A stretch of DNA of 7,286 nt from the NCBI GenBank assembly GCA_946480555.1, contig CAMLLE010000144.1, positions 1 to 7,286 on the forward strand, in the 5' to 3' direction. The position numbers were made by a program, and so were the translations under genes. The DNA is from an uncultured Verrucomicrobia subdivision 3 bacterium. GTDB taxonomy: Bacteria > Verrucomicrobiota > Verrucomicrobiae > Limisphaerales > CAMLLE01. Positions 1-6,561 of this stretch are shown here, in pieces. The notes below the pieces were generated by a model. That model was not told where the DNA came from. It did no database searches and saw nothing but the letters and a program-made list of their open reading frames with translations. Position 1 is the first letter of the stretch. The number at the start of each line of letters is the position of its first letter.

Positions 1-2
1 AG

Positions 3-1094
3 GATGCCGTTTTCTACTTTTCCGCCTACCCGTCCGAGGACCTGCTCACCAAGGTCCGCTTCATCAGCCGCTTTTACGATGAGGAAGGCGCGACGATCCA
101 GCCGGAAGGCACCGAAGCGGAGGACGACGTGGCGCAGTTCATCGCGAAGATCGAACGTAACGAAAAGGCGTTCCAACGGGTGATGTCCAAATCCAAGGTG
201 AAGGCGATTCGCAACTTCTATGAAACCGCGATTTCGCAACCACCCATCCCGGGAACGGTCCTGCTGTTCACGCCGCAACGGCTGCAGTTTCGCGCGCTGG
301 ACGGAGATGAAACCGTCGGTCATCTGCAGGTGCCCGAGGAGAAGTTCCTGATCATCGATGGCCAGCACCGGCTCGCAGCCCTGAACTTCTACGAACGCAC
401 ACACCCCGACGAAGCGAAGTCGATCTACGTGCCGACGGTGATCTTCGACGGCCGAAGTGAGGACTTCGCGACGGAAATGTTTGTGATCATCAACTCCACC
501 CCAACGCGCATCAACAAGAGCCATCTGATCGATCTTTACGAGAAGGTCTCCTGGGCGGAGCCGGACCGGCGGTTTGCGGCGCGCATCGTGGAGCTGCTTT
601 ACAGCGCGGCGGACAGTCCGCTGCGGTATCGCATCAACCGGCTGGGCGGACGCAGCAAGCAGGAGAAATGGATTCTGCAGGCGGAGCTCTACAACGAAGT
701 GCATCGCTGGGTGAAAGCCGCGTGGAAGAAGATCGAAGAGCAGGGGACGGATCAGCGCAACGCGGAGCGTTACTACGGCATGGTGCGCGATTTCCTGAAG
801 GCGTCAGCCCAGGTGCTGGAGGAAGCGTGGGGCAATGACAGTTTCATGGTGACGAAACCCGTGACGCTGAAGGCGTTGATCCGTGTGGCGGCGGATCTGG
901 CCGGTCAGGACGGCGAGTACGAAGAGAACCGCATTCAACGCTGGCGGGAACGGCTGGCACCCTGGACGGAACGGATTCGTGAGTTTCGGAACGAAGGTTT
1001 CTACGAACGTTTTGCCGCGAAAGGACAGGTGGAACGTGTCGGGAAGATCCATCGCGAGCTGGCCAAGGCCGCGGGCATCGAGCGCGCGAAGTGA
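3..1094 (+). CDS. DGQHR-domain protein (DndB/DpdB-like), 5'-truncated
   Basis: The frame is open from the window edge to a TGA at 1092-1094, giving at least 363 residues. An in-frame GTG at 129 is not the likely start, because the 42 codons before it read as normal protein (FYFSAYPSEDLLTKVRFISR) and match the beta-strand/helix start usual in this family. The hallmark motif IIDGQHRLAAL covers about residues 117-127 of the visible part. A second conserved block, MFVIINSTPTRINKSHL, lies near 159-175. The C-terminal half is charged and helical. DGQHR proteins share a ParB/sulfiredoxin-like fold. Characterised relatives are DndB, linked to control of DNA phosphorothioation genes, and DpdB, which acts with DpdA in 7-deazaguanine DNA modification. 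Many other members are orphans of unknown role. No dnd or dpd partner lies downstream, since the next gene is a convergent rho, so any partners must be to the left. Domain call firm; specific role unknown. Confidence 0.8.
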   Translation, partial: DAVFYFSAYPSEDLLTKVRFISRFYDEEGATIQPEGTEAEDDVAQFIAKIERNEKAFQRVMSKSKVKAIRNFYETAISQPPIPGTVLLFTPQRLQFRALDGDETVGHLQVPEEKFLIIDGQHRLAALNFYERTHPDEAKSIYVPTVIFDGRSEDFATEMFVIINSTPTRINKSHLIDLYEKVSWAEPDRRFAARIVELLYSAADSPLRYRINRLGGRSKQEKWILQAELYNEVHRWVKAAWKKIEEQGTDQRNAERYYGMVRDFLKASAQVLEEAWGNDSFMVTKPVTLKALIRVAADLAGQDGEYEENRIQRWRERLAPWTERIREFRNEGFYERFAAKGQVERVGKIHRELAKAAGIERAK

Positions 1095-1140
1095 TCATGA
1101 AACCCTGCGCCGCGGTTCGCTGCACCTTCCCTTGAACACA

Positions 1141-1176
1141 AGAAAAAGCCCGGTCTGAACGGGTCAGACCGGGCTT
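1141..1176 (-). terminator. Intrinsic terminator of rho (possibly bidirectional)
   Basis: A perfect 13-bp stem (AAGCCCGGTCTGA at 1146-1158, TCAGACCGGGCTT at 1164-1176) encloses a 5-nt loop. Read on the minus strand, the stem runs straight into TTTTTCT (1147-1141), the canonical layout of a Rho-independent terminator. It starts 17 bp beyond the rho stop codon. On the plus strand it lies 51 bp past the DGQHR gene and is followed only by CGAATTCTT, so termination in that direction would be weaker. Confidence 0.88.
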
Positions 1177-1193
1177 CGAATTCTTAAACGGCC

Positions 1194-2327
1194 TTAAGAG
1201 CCCTTTTCCAATTTCGCCAGCAACTCGTCGTTCGTCTTGTGCTTCTTGAGCGCGGCAGTGAGGGTTTCCATGGCTTCGATTGGATTCAAGTCCACCATGG
1301 TGCGGCGCAGCTTGCGAATGGCGTCGATTTGCTTCACCGGGAACAGCTTTTCTTCTTTGCGCGTGCCGCTCTTCGGGATGTCGATCGCGGGGAACAGGCG
1401 GCGATCTGAGAGCTTCCGGTCGAGCACGAGTTCCATGTTACCGGTGCCTTTGAACTCCTGGAAAATCAGTTCATCCATGCGAGATCCGGTGTCAACCAAC
1501 GCTGTCGCGAGAATGGTCAGCGAACCGCCATGTTCGATTTTGCGAGCCGATGCAAACATCTTGCGCGGAATTTCCAGCGCGCGGGCATCGACACCGCCGG
1601 TCATGGTGCGGCCGCTGCCACCGTGGACGCTGTTGTAAGCGCGAGCCACGCGGGTGAGCGAATCCATCAGGACGAAAACGTCCTTGCCTGATTCCACCAT
1701 GCGGCGGCAGCGCTCAATCATGAAGCGCGACAGGCGAACGTGCGTTTCCAGATCCTGGTCGTTGGAGGACGCGACGACTTCCGCTTTCACGGACCGTTGG
1801 AAATCGGTGACTTCTTCCGGGCGCTCGTCGATGAGCAGGACGAGCACGTGAACTTCCGGATGGTTGGCCGTGATGGCGTTGGCAATCTGCTTGAGCACGG
1901 TGGTTTTGCCCGTGCGCGGCGGCGCCACGATCAATCCGCGCGTGCCTTTGCCAACCGGCGTAACCAGATCAATGACGCGCGTCTCGATCAGGTCAGGCGC
2001 CGTTTCCAGCCGGAATTTTTCGATCGGGTCAATGGTGGTGAGGTTCTCGAAACGGACAGCCTTGGTGTAATCCTCAAACGTCATGTCGTTGACGCGCTGG
2101 ACGGACTTGAGCTGTGGGCTGGTGCCGCGGTGCGGCGGCTGCGTGGGGCCAACGATGTGGCTGCCTTCGCGAAGGAAACTGCGCTTGATCGTGTCCGGCG
2201 TGACGAAGATGTCGGTGGGTTTGGGGTGAAAATGGTTTTGGGCGGTGCGGAGGAAGCCGAAACCTTTTTCGGAGATTTCCAGGTAACCGGAACCCAATTC
2301 CTGACCGTTGTTGTTATCAGTGCTCAT
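1194..2327 (-). CDS. rho: Transcription termination factor Rho
   Basis: This is the hexameric RNA helicase/ATPase that binds nascent RNA and releases RNA polymerase. The 377 residues begin almost directly with the cold-shock-type primary RNA-binding domain (GYLEISEKGFGFLR, 14-27, with the aromatic GFGF core; domain to about 75). The RecA-like motor follows: P-loop APPRTGKT at 135-142, catalytic Glu168 in LLIDERPEE, Walker B LMDSLTR around Asp222, Q-loop SGRTMTGGVDARA at 238-250, and R-loop LDRKLSDRR at 302-310. E. coli Rho is 419 residues; the difference is the missing N-terminal helical Rho_N domain. An in-frame TAA at 2337-2339 lies only three codons before the ATG, and the upstream frames do not encode Rho_N, so the short form is genuine. 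The P-loop reads PPRTGKT where E. coli has PPKAGKT. There is no Shine-Dalgarno sequence. hom lies upstream on the same strand. Confidence 0.97.
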   Translation of the reverse strand: MSTDNNNGQELGSGYLEISEKGFGFLRTAQNHFHPKPTDIFVTPDTIKRSFLREGSHIVGPTQPPHRGTSPQLKSVQRVNDMTFEDYTKAVRFENLTTIDPIEKFRLETAPDLIETRVIDLVTPVGKGTRGLIVAPPRTGKTTVLKQIANAITANHPEVHVLVLLIDERPEEVTDFQRSVKAEVVASSNDQDLETHVRLSRFMIERCRRMVESGKDVFVLMDSLTRVARAYNSVHGGSGRTMTGGVDARALEIPRKMFASARKIEHGGSLTILATALVDTGSRMDELIFQEFKGTGNMELVLDRKLSDRRLFPAIDIPKSGTRKEEKLFPVKQIDAIRKLRRTMVDLNPIEAMETLTAALKKHKTNDELLAKLEKGS

Positions 2328-2593
2328 ACTACGTATTTAGGCCGTCAAAGGTTTCGAGAACGCCCCGAACTGTTGAACTTTGAATTTTTGGGAAGCTGCT
2401 GCGCGGGCTTTCTACCAGGATCAACCTCGCCGCACGCTGCTATCAGACCTTCGACTCGCTACTACTTACGGTCAAACCCCCGGGCGCGCAACAAGTATTT
2501 TGAAAGCTGCGCATGCGCCGGGCTCACACTGTCGCCCGCCGTTTCACCTAGCACCGGAACCCGTAAAACATGGCTGCAAATCGGGCGTGGCAG
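2328..2593 (-). promoter_or_regulatory. Intergenic leader between hom and rho
   Basis: These 266 bp carry no convincing gene on either strand and presumably hold the rho promoter and 5' untranslated leader. rho is autoregulated through its leader in several bacteria (known for the gene, not shown here). A 10-bp palindrome GCGCATGCGC sits at 2509-2518. A TTGACC element on the minus strand (2475-2470) resembles a -35 box but has no good -10 at the right distance. I see no terminator after hom, so read-through from hom into rho is possible. Confidence 0.35.
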
Positions 2594-3913
2594 CTATTCA
2601 AAACTCTCGACGCGCAGCATGACCGGTTTCGCTTTCACCGGCGGCAGCTTCGCGATCCTTGCCAGCGCCTTCTTCATCGCGGCGTTGGGCGCATCGTGCA
2701 ACATCAGAATCAACGGCACGCTTTCGCCTTCGTGACCTTCGGGCTGGATCACGGATGAAATCCCGATTTTCGCCTGGGCGAAAATTGCGGCGATCTTCGC
2801 CAGCACGCCGGGCCGATCCACTACGCTTAGGCGAACGTAATAACGGGAGACAATGGAATCCATCGGCAGCACGCCCGCCTTGCCCGCATGCGGAACGAAC
2901 GGCGCAATTCTCACCGCGGTTCCATTTTTCAAATCCAGAGCCGCATCCGCCACGTCGCTCAACACCGCGCTGGCTGTGGCATCCTTGCCCGCGCCACGAC
3001 CGTAAAACAGCGTGTCGCCGACCACGTCGCCGCGCACGAAGCACGCGTTGAAAACGCCGTTCACGCTGGCCAGGACGTGGGCGTTCGGGATGAGCGTGGG
3101 ATAAACGGAAACCTGCACGCCGGATTTCGGCTTCGCTCCCGCCCCTTCGATCTGTTTCACGATGCCCAACAGCTTGATGGTGTAGCCGAGCTGCTGCGCG
3201 AACTGCATGTCGATCTTCGAAATCTCGCGAATGCCTTCCGTGTGGATCTGGTGGTGATCCACCCAGAACCCGTGCGCCAGCGAACCCAGAATGCCGATCT
3301 TGTGCTGCGCGTCGAAGCCGTCGATGTCCAGGTCGGGCGGTGTCTCGGCGTAACCATGCTTCTGCGCGTCGGCGAGAACTTCCGCGAAGTCCGCGCCTTC
3401 CTTTTTCATGCGCGTGAGGATGTAATTGCAGGTGCCATTGACGATGCCGTAAATGGCGGAGAACCGGTTCGCCACAAAGCCTTCGCGCATGGCTTTGATG
3501 ATGGGGATGCCGCCGCATACGCTGGCTTCGTAATAAAGATTCGCGCCGCTTTTCGACGCCGCCGCGAACAACTCCGGCCCGTGCGCGGAAAGCAATGCCT
3601 TGTTCGCTGTCACCACTGTTTTGCCCTTCGCCAGTGCCGCGAGGACCATGGTTTTCGCAATGCCGGTTCCGCCGACCAGTTCGATCACGATCTGGATGGC
3701 CGGATCGTTGATGACTTCGTTCCAGTCGGTGGTCAGCAGGGATTTGGCGATCGGGTAAGGGCGGGGTTCGTCAATGGCTTTGACGGCGATTTTCCGGAAG
3801 GCGAGCTTGACGCCGAGTCGCGCGGCCATGAGGGCGCCGTTTTGTTGCAGGGCGTGAAACACACCGCTGCCGACCGTTCCGCCGCCGATCATTCCAAGGT
3901 TTACCTGCTGCAT
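2594..3913 (-). CDS. hom: Homoserine dehydrogenase with C-terminal ACT domain
   Basis: This cytoplasmic enzyme reduces aspartate-4-semialdehyde to homoserine with NAD(P)H, the branch point towards threonine, methionine and isoleucine. The 439-residue form shows, in order: Rossmann motif GGGTVG at 10-15; VTANKALLS at 101-109; YEASVCGGIPII at 128-139; the family signature running from GYAETPPDLDIDG to DAQHK at 187-205, with Lys205 the expected catalytic lysine; GRGAGKDATASAV at 305-317; and an ACT domain at about 358-435 (YYVRLSVVDRPGVLAKIA). The length is normal for monofunctional Hom. The ACT domain suggests amino-acid feedback control, typically by threonine. I chose the ATG at 3913 because MQQVNLGMIGGGTVG places the Rossmann strand as in relatives; a TTG 13 codons upstream (3952) would add a non-conserved tail. 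No Shine-Dalgarno precedes either start. No aspartokinase or threonine synthase gene is in view. It diverges from the methyltransferase gene. Confidence 0.96.
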   Translation of the reverse strand: MQQVNLGMIGGGTVGSGVFHALQQNGALMAARLGVKLAFRKIAVKAIDEPRPYPIAKSLLTTDWNEVINDPAIQIVIELVGGTGIAKTMVLAALAKGKTVVTANKALLSAHGPELFAAASKSGANLYYEASVCGGIPIIKAMREGFVANRFSAIYGIVNGTCNYILTRMKKEGADFAEVLADAQKHGYAETPPDLDIDGFDAQHKIGILGSLAHGFWVDHHQIHTEGIREISKIDMQFAQQLGYTIKLLGIVKQIEGAGAKPKSGVQVSVYPTLIPNAHVLASVNGVFNACFVRGDVVGDTLFYGRGAGKDATASAVLSDVADAALDLKNGTAVRIAPFVPHAGKAGVLPMDSIVSRYYVRLSVVDRPGVLAKIAAIFAQAKIGISSVIQPEGHEGESVPLILMLHDAPNAAMKKALARIAKLPPVKAKPVMLRVESFE

Positions 3914-4026
3914 AAGGCCGGTGAGGATGCAGACAAACCCAACGCGCGACAATAAATTCTTGGCGAATCCGCGCCAGCCGCGTTTCCTTCTGTGAGATTG
4001 CGCGCGGTGTCGCTAATCTCCCGCGC
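3914..4026. promoter_or_regulatory. Divergent promoter region, hom / RNA methyltransferase
   Basis: This 113-bp spacer must contain the promoters of both divergent genes. The only AT-rich stretch, around 3949-3958 (ACAATAAATT), could supply a -10 element for hom if translation starts at 3913. No -35/-10 pair convinces me on either strand, and no Shine-Dalgarno is present before the GTG at 4027. Confidence 0.35.
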
Positions 4027-5169
4027 GTGAAACTGGATACTGTTCAGATCGCGGCGGAAGTGGTCGCGAAAGCCGGCCGCGAGCTTCCTGCGGATCAAGC
4101 GCTGCGCCAGACCTTGAAGGCGCACAATCGCATCGCGCCCTGGGATGCTGCGGAGATCAGCGCGCTCGTGTTCAACTACTATCGCTGGCTGGGCTGGCTC
4201 ACGAACGAAACACACATCACCGCGCGCTTGCGCCGCGCGCGCGAGCTGGCCGCGCAATTCGAGCGGAAGCCCGAATCGATTCCTTCGGCTGACCTTCGGA
4301 GTCGAGCCGTCCCGGCATGGGTGAAGGACGAGGTTGAGATCACGGATGCGTGGTTGCGGACCTTGCAGTGCAAACCGGCTCTCTGGTTGAGGACGCCGCG
4401 CGGAGAAGGCCGCGCTTTGGCCCGGCGATTCAAGCCCTCGCGTCCGGCAGGCGAAGGGTGGCTGAGCGACACAATCGAATACCTTGGCGAGGAAGATCTT
4501 TTTCGCACGCCGGAGTTTCACGGCGGCAAGTTCGAAGTTCAGGACATCAGCTCGCAGGCGGTTGGATGGATTTGCGATCCGAAGCCGGGCGAAACGTGGT
4601 GGGACGCGTGCGCTGGTGAAGGTGGCAAGCTGCTTCACCTTTCGGACCTCATGTCGAACAAAGGCCTGATCTGGGCGAGTGACCGCGCGGAATGGCGATT
4701 GAAGAATCTCAAGCGGCGCGCGGCCCGGGCGAAAGCTTTCAACTATCGCGCCGAGCTTTGGGATGGCGGCGCCAAATTGCCGACGAAAACCAAGTTCGAC
4801 GGCATATTGATCGATGCTCCGTGCAGCGGTTTGGGCACGTGGCAGCGAAACCCGCACGCGCGTTGGACCACCGCGGCGCAGGACGTGAAAGAATTGAGTG
4901 AAGTTCAACTGCGATTGTTGAGTCACGCCGCCACCGCGCTGAAGCCCGGCGGGAAACTTGTGTATTCCGTCTGCACGGTGACGCGCTCGGAAACCGACTC
5001 CGTGGCCGATGCGTTTGAAAGCCGGTTTGACGACATTGCGCCGCTGTCGGTCCGAAATCCGCTCGCGCCCGACGCTGATGCGAACCCGCGAATCTGGCTG
5101 TGGCCTCAGGAATCGCGCGGCAATGGAATGTTCATCGCCATCTGGCAGAAGACCGCGAACGCGCAATAG
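4027..5169 (+). CDS. RsmB/NOP2/Sun-family RNA (cytosine-5) methyltransferase
   Basis: This is a SAM-dependent enzyme that methylates C5 of cytosine in RNA, most likely rRNA. The 380 residues begin with a helical NusB-like region (about 5-60, LPADQALRQTLKAHNRIAPW), followed by a linker and the Rossmann methyltransferase core. Visible motifs are FEVQDISSQAVGW at 169-181; SAM-binding motif I DACAGEGGK at 193-201; an acidic residue after strand 2 (Asp219 in ASDR); motif IV DAPCSG at 263-268; motif VI YSVCTVTRSE at 313-322; and a C-terminal NGMFIAIWQK. Both cysteines of the family mechanism are present: Cys316 (expected nucleophile) and Cys266 (expected for product release). It is shorter than E. 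coli RsmB (429 residues). The exact target (RsmB-type C967 or another position) cannot be read from sequence, so I give no symbol. The start is GTG, and no better start lies upstream. Confidence 0.9.
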   Translation: MKLDTVQIAAEVVAKAGRELPADQALRQTLKAHNRIAPWDAAEISALVFNYYRWLGWLTNETHITARLRRARELAAQFERKPESIPSADLRSRAVPAWVKDEVEITDAWLRTLQCKPALWLRTPRGEGRALARRFKPSRPAGEGWLSDTIEYLGEEDLFRTPEFHGGKFEVQDISSQAVGWICDPKPGETWWDACAGEGGKLLHLSDLMSNKGLIWASDRAEWRLKNLKRRAARAKAFNYRAELWDGGAKLPTKTKFDGILIDAPCSGLGTWQRNPHARWTTAAQDVKELSEVQLRLLSHAATALKPGGKLVYSVCTVTRSETDSVADAFESRFDDIAPLSVRNPLAPDADANPRIWLWPQESRGNGMFIAIWQKTANAQ

Positions 5170-5235
5170 GACCTGGCTTCAGGTAATTCATCCCGACCGA
5201 AGTTCGACTCGCGGCGATCGAGATCGGCACGCTTG

Positions 5236-6405
5236 TCAGCGAGCGGAAGAGCGAGGTTTGCGCGAACCCGGAGCTTTTGGTTGAGCGCCCGTTTGCCGTG
5301 GCAGGTAGGCGCCACAGGATTCGCGAACGATCAGCGGTGGTGTCATGCTGATGGTGCGAGGTGGCAACATGGGCTCCGCAATTCGTTCAAGCATCGTGCG
5401 GAAGGCGATCGTCGCAATTTCCTGGCAGGGCTGAAGAATTGTGGTCAGAGGGACAGATACAAGTGTCGCATACTTCACGTCGTCGAAGCCGACCACTTTG
5501 AAATCCAGAGGCACGCGCGCTCCTGCAGATTCCATCGTCCGCATCAGCACGGCTGCCGTAAAGTCATTGGCGCAGACAAAGGCGTCGACGTGTTTGCCGG
5601 CGACGAGTGAGCGGACAAATTTGATGTCTGCAGGATCGCCTGTCTGCACCCAGTTGGCGGGCGGTTGGATGCGGTGTCGAGCGAGCGCTTCGCGCACACC
5701 GGCGATTCGGGCGTTTACGGTGGAAGCCGAAAGAGGGCGCGTAACGAAGACGATTCTGCGACATCCGAGCTTGATGAGATGTTCGCCGAGCAGGTATCCA
5801 CCAGACAGGTTGTCGATGCCCACCAGATCGAAATTGCTTCGCCTCGGAAATTCACACAGGTCGCGATCGAGCAGCACGACAGGAATGCCTGCGGTTCGCA
5901 AGGTTTCTGCCAGCTTTTGATTCGCCTGGCTCTGTGCGGGCTGCAACTCAACCGGCGCGAAGAAAACCCCGCTCAGTTTGCGTTCAATGAATTGCTGACA
6001 CAACTCCTTCGCATGATGAAGGCTCTCGTCCGTATCGCCGAGGGGCCGGGAGGATCCGCCCCAGAGCAAGCTGTAATTATGCACCCGGGCGAGACTGGCA
6101 AGTTCGCCGCAGATGATTTGAAAAATTTCTGTCGTAGCCAGCCCGGGAATCAACAATCCCAGCACCCGGGGGAACGGCTGGTTTGAAGAACCGCTTTTCA
6201 CATAGGTTCCAGAACCGGCGCGGCGCTCGATTACGCCGTCCGTTTCCAGTTGCCGCATGGCCCTTCCCACCGTTGGCCGCGAAACGCCAAACTGCTGCAC
6301 GAGCTGCGCTTCACTGGGCAACCGCGCACCTTTTGCGTATTTGCCGGCGGTGATTTCATTCAGGAGATGGCGGCTGATTTCCTTGTGTTTGGGATGTGTG
6401 GGCAT
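5236..6405 (-). CDS. GntR-type/LacI-type hybrid transcriptional regulator
   Basis: This is a sugar-responsive DNA-binding regulator with the AraR-like architecture. In the 389-residue form, residues 5-70 are a GntR winged helix-turn-helix (LPSEAQLVQQFGVSRPTVGR at 29-48; wing GVIERRAGSGTYV at 57-69). Residues 80-367 are a periplasmic-binding-protein-like LacI/GalR ligand domain (VLGLLIPGL at 81-89, LVGIDNLSGGYLLGEHLIKL at 194-213, FVCANDFTAAVLM at 276-288, KVVGFDDV at 303-310, and the terminal PPLIVRESCG at 356-365). A basic, low-complexity tail ends the protein. I chose the ATG at 6405 because KHKEISRHLLNEI is the usual first helix; a GTG 36 codons upstream (6513) would add residues unlike the family and would lie within an inverted repeat. 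It faces the secreted protein gene divergently and probably controls that gene and itself. The ligand is unknown. Confidence 0.93.
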   Translation of the reverse strand: MPTHPKHKEISRHLLNEITAGKYAKGARLPSEAQLVQQFGVSRPTVGRAMRQLETDGVIERRAGSGTYVKSGSSNQPFPRVLGLLIPGLATTEIFQIICGELASLARVHNYSLLWGGSSRPLGDTDESLHHAKELCQQFIERKLSGVFFAPVELQPAQSQANQKLAETLRTAGIPVVLLDRDLCEFPRRSNFDLVGIDNLSGGYLLGEHLIKLGCRRIVFVTRPLSASTVNARIAGVREALARHRIQPPANWVQTGDPADIKFVRSLVAGKHVDAFVCANDFTAAVLMRTMESAGARVPLDFKVVGFDDVKYATLVSVPLTTILQPCQEIATIAFRTMLERIAEPMLPPRTISMTPPLIVRESCGAYLPRQTGAQPKAPGSRKPRSSAR

Positions 6406-6423
6406 AACGACGAGCTGTAATGG

Positions 6424-6438
6424 CAGATTGGAAATCTG
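6424..6438. repeat. 15-bp inverted repeat near the regulator start
   Basis: CAGATT-GGA-AATCTG is a perfect inverted repeat with 6-bp arms and a 3-bp centre. It ends 19 bp before the regulator ATG at 6405. Size and position fit an operator for autoregulation, but a chance palindrome cannot be excluded. Confidence 0.45.
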
Positions 6439-6497
6439 TGCTATCAGCTTTCTGAGAACATGTCGATACAGGATTTGTTTTGGCGAAGAGGACGATG

Positions 6498-6522
6498 TTA
6501 TCAACGGAGGCACCGTTAATGA
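6498..6522. repeat. Imperfect 25-bp inverted repeat, candidate operator
   Basis: TTATCAACGG and CCGTTAATGA flank the 5-bp centre AGGCA. The inner 5 bp of each arm (AACGG/CCGTT) pair perfectly, and 8 of 10 positions pair overall. The site overlaps the candidate -10 of the secreted-protein gene. GntR and LacI family proteins bind as dimers to inverted repeats of about this size (family knowledge); assigning it to the neighbouring regulator is inference. Confidence 0.45.
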
Positions 6523-6551
6523 TGCTCAAGTCAAAACCAAAATCGAATTGA

Positions 6552-6559
6552 CCTCCGTT
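6552..6559. repeat. Third copy of the operator half-site
   Basis: CCTCCGTT is the exact reverse complement of AACGGAGG at 6503-6510. Its CCGTT core starts 42 bp after the CCGTT at 6513, and both are followed by closely related sequence (AATGAT and TTATGAT). It ends two bases before the ATG at 6562. Confidence 0.35.
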
Positions 6560-6561
6560 TT

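Larger units (their letters stand above)
6406..6561. promoter_or_regulatory. Divergent control region, regulator / secreted protein
   Basis: This 156-bp spacer is AT-richer than its surroundings and has several inverted repeats. For the rightward gene a weak promoter candidate is TTGTTT (6475-6480), an 18-bp spacer, then TATCAA (6499-6504), which would give a leader of about 50 nt. Its -10 overlaps the inverted repeat at 6498-6522, a layout that fits repression. No clear promoter is visible for the leftward gene, and neither start has a Shine-Dalgarno sequence. Confidence 0.5.

Noticed and set aside
129..131. GTG as the start of the DGQHR gene
   Set aside because: The 42 codons upstream are open and encode family-like sequence up to the window edge, so the gene is truncated rather than starting here.
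2415..2426. Minus-strand GGTTGATCCTGG resembling the 5' end of small-subunit rRNA
   Set aside because: Only about 12 bases match and the flanks do not resemble rRNA; chance similarity.
2470..2475. TTGACC on the minus strand as a rho -35 box
   Set aside because: No acceptable -10 hexamer lies 16-19 bp downstream.
1740..2735. A 331-codon plus-strand reading frame over rho and the hom-rho spacer
   Set aside because: It is antisense to a clearly conserved rho gene and shows no recognisable motif; long opposite-strand frames are expected in this GC-rich DNA.
2888..3955. A 355-codon plus-strand reading frame over hom
   Set aside because: It mirrors the real hom gene, is rich in Arg, His and Val repeats typical of antisense translation, and has no domain signature.
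3961..3976. Inverted repeat TGGCG-N6-CGCCA in the hom/methyltransferase spacer
   Set aside because: 5-bp GC-rich arms are too short to separate from chance, and no second copy is visible.
3901..5166. A 421-codon minus-strand reading frame over the methyltransferase
   Set aside because: The plus strand here has all methyltransferase motifs; the opposite translation is Arg/Ala-rich without motifs and would overlap the hom start.
5171..5184. Hairpin ACCTG-GCTT-CAGGT just after the methyltransferase stop
   Set aside because: The stem is only 5 bp and is not followed by a T-run, so it is not a convincing terminator for either convergent gene.
6406..6513. N-terminal extension of the regulator from the GTG at 6513
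   Set aside because: The added 36 residues do not resemble GntR-type proteins, and the start codon would lie inside the candidate operator; the ATG at 6405 fits the domain start.
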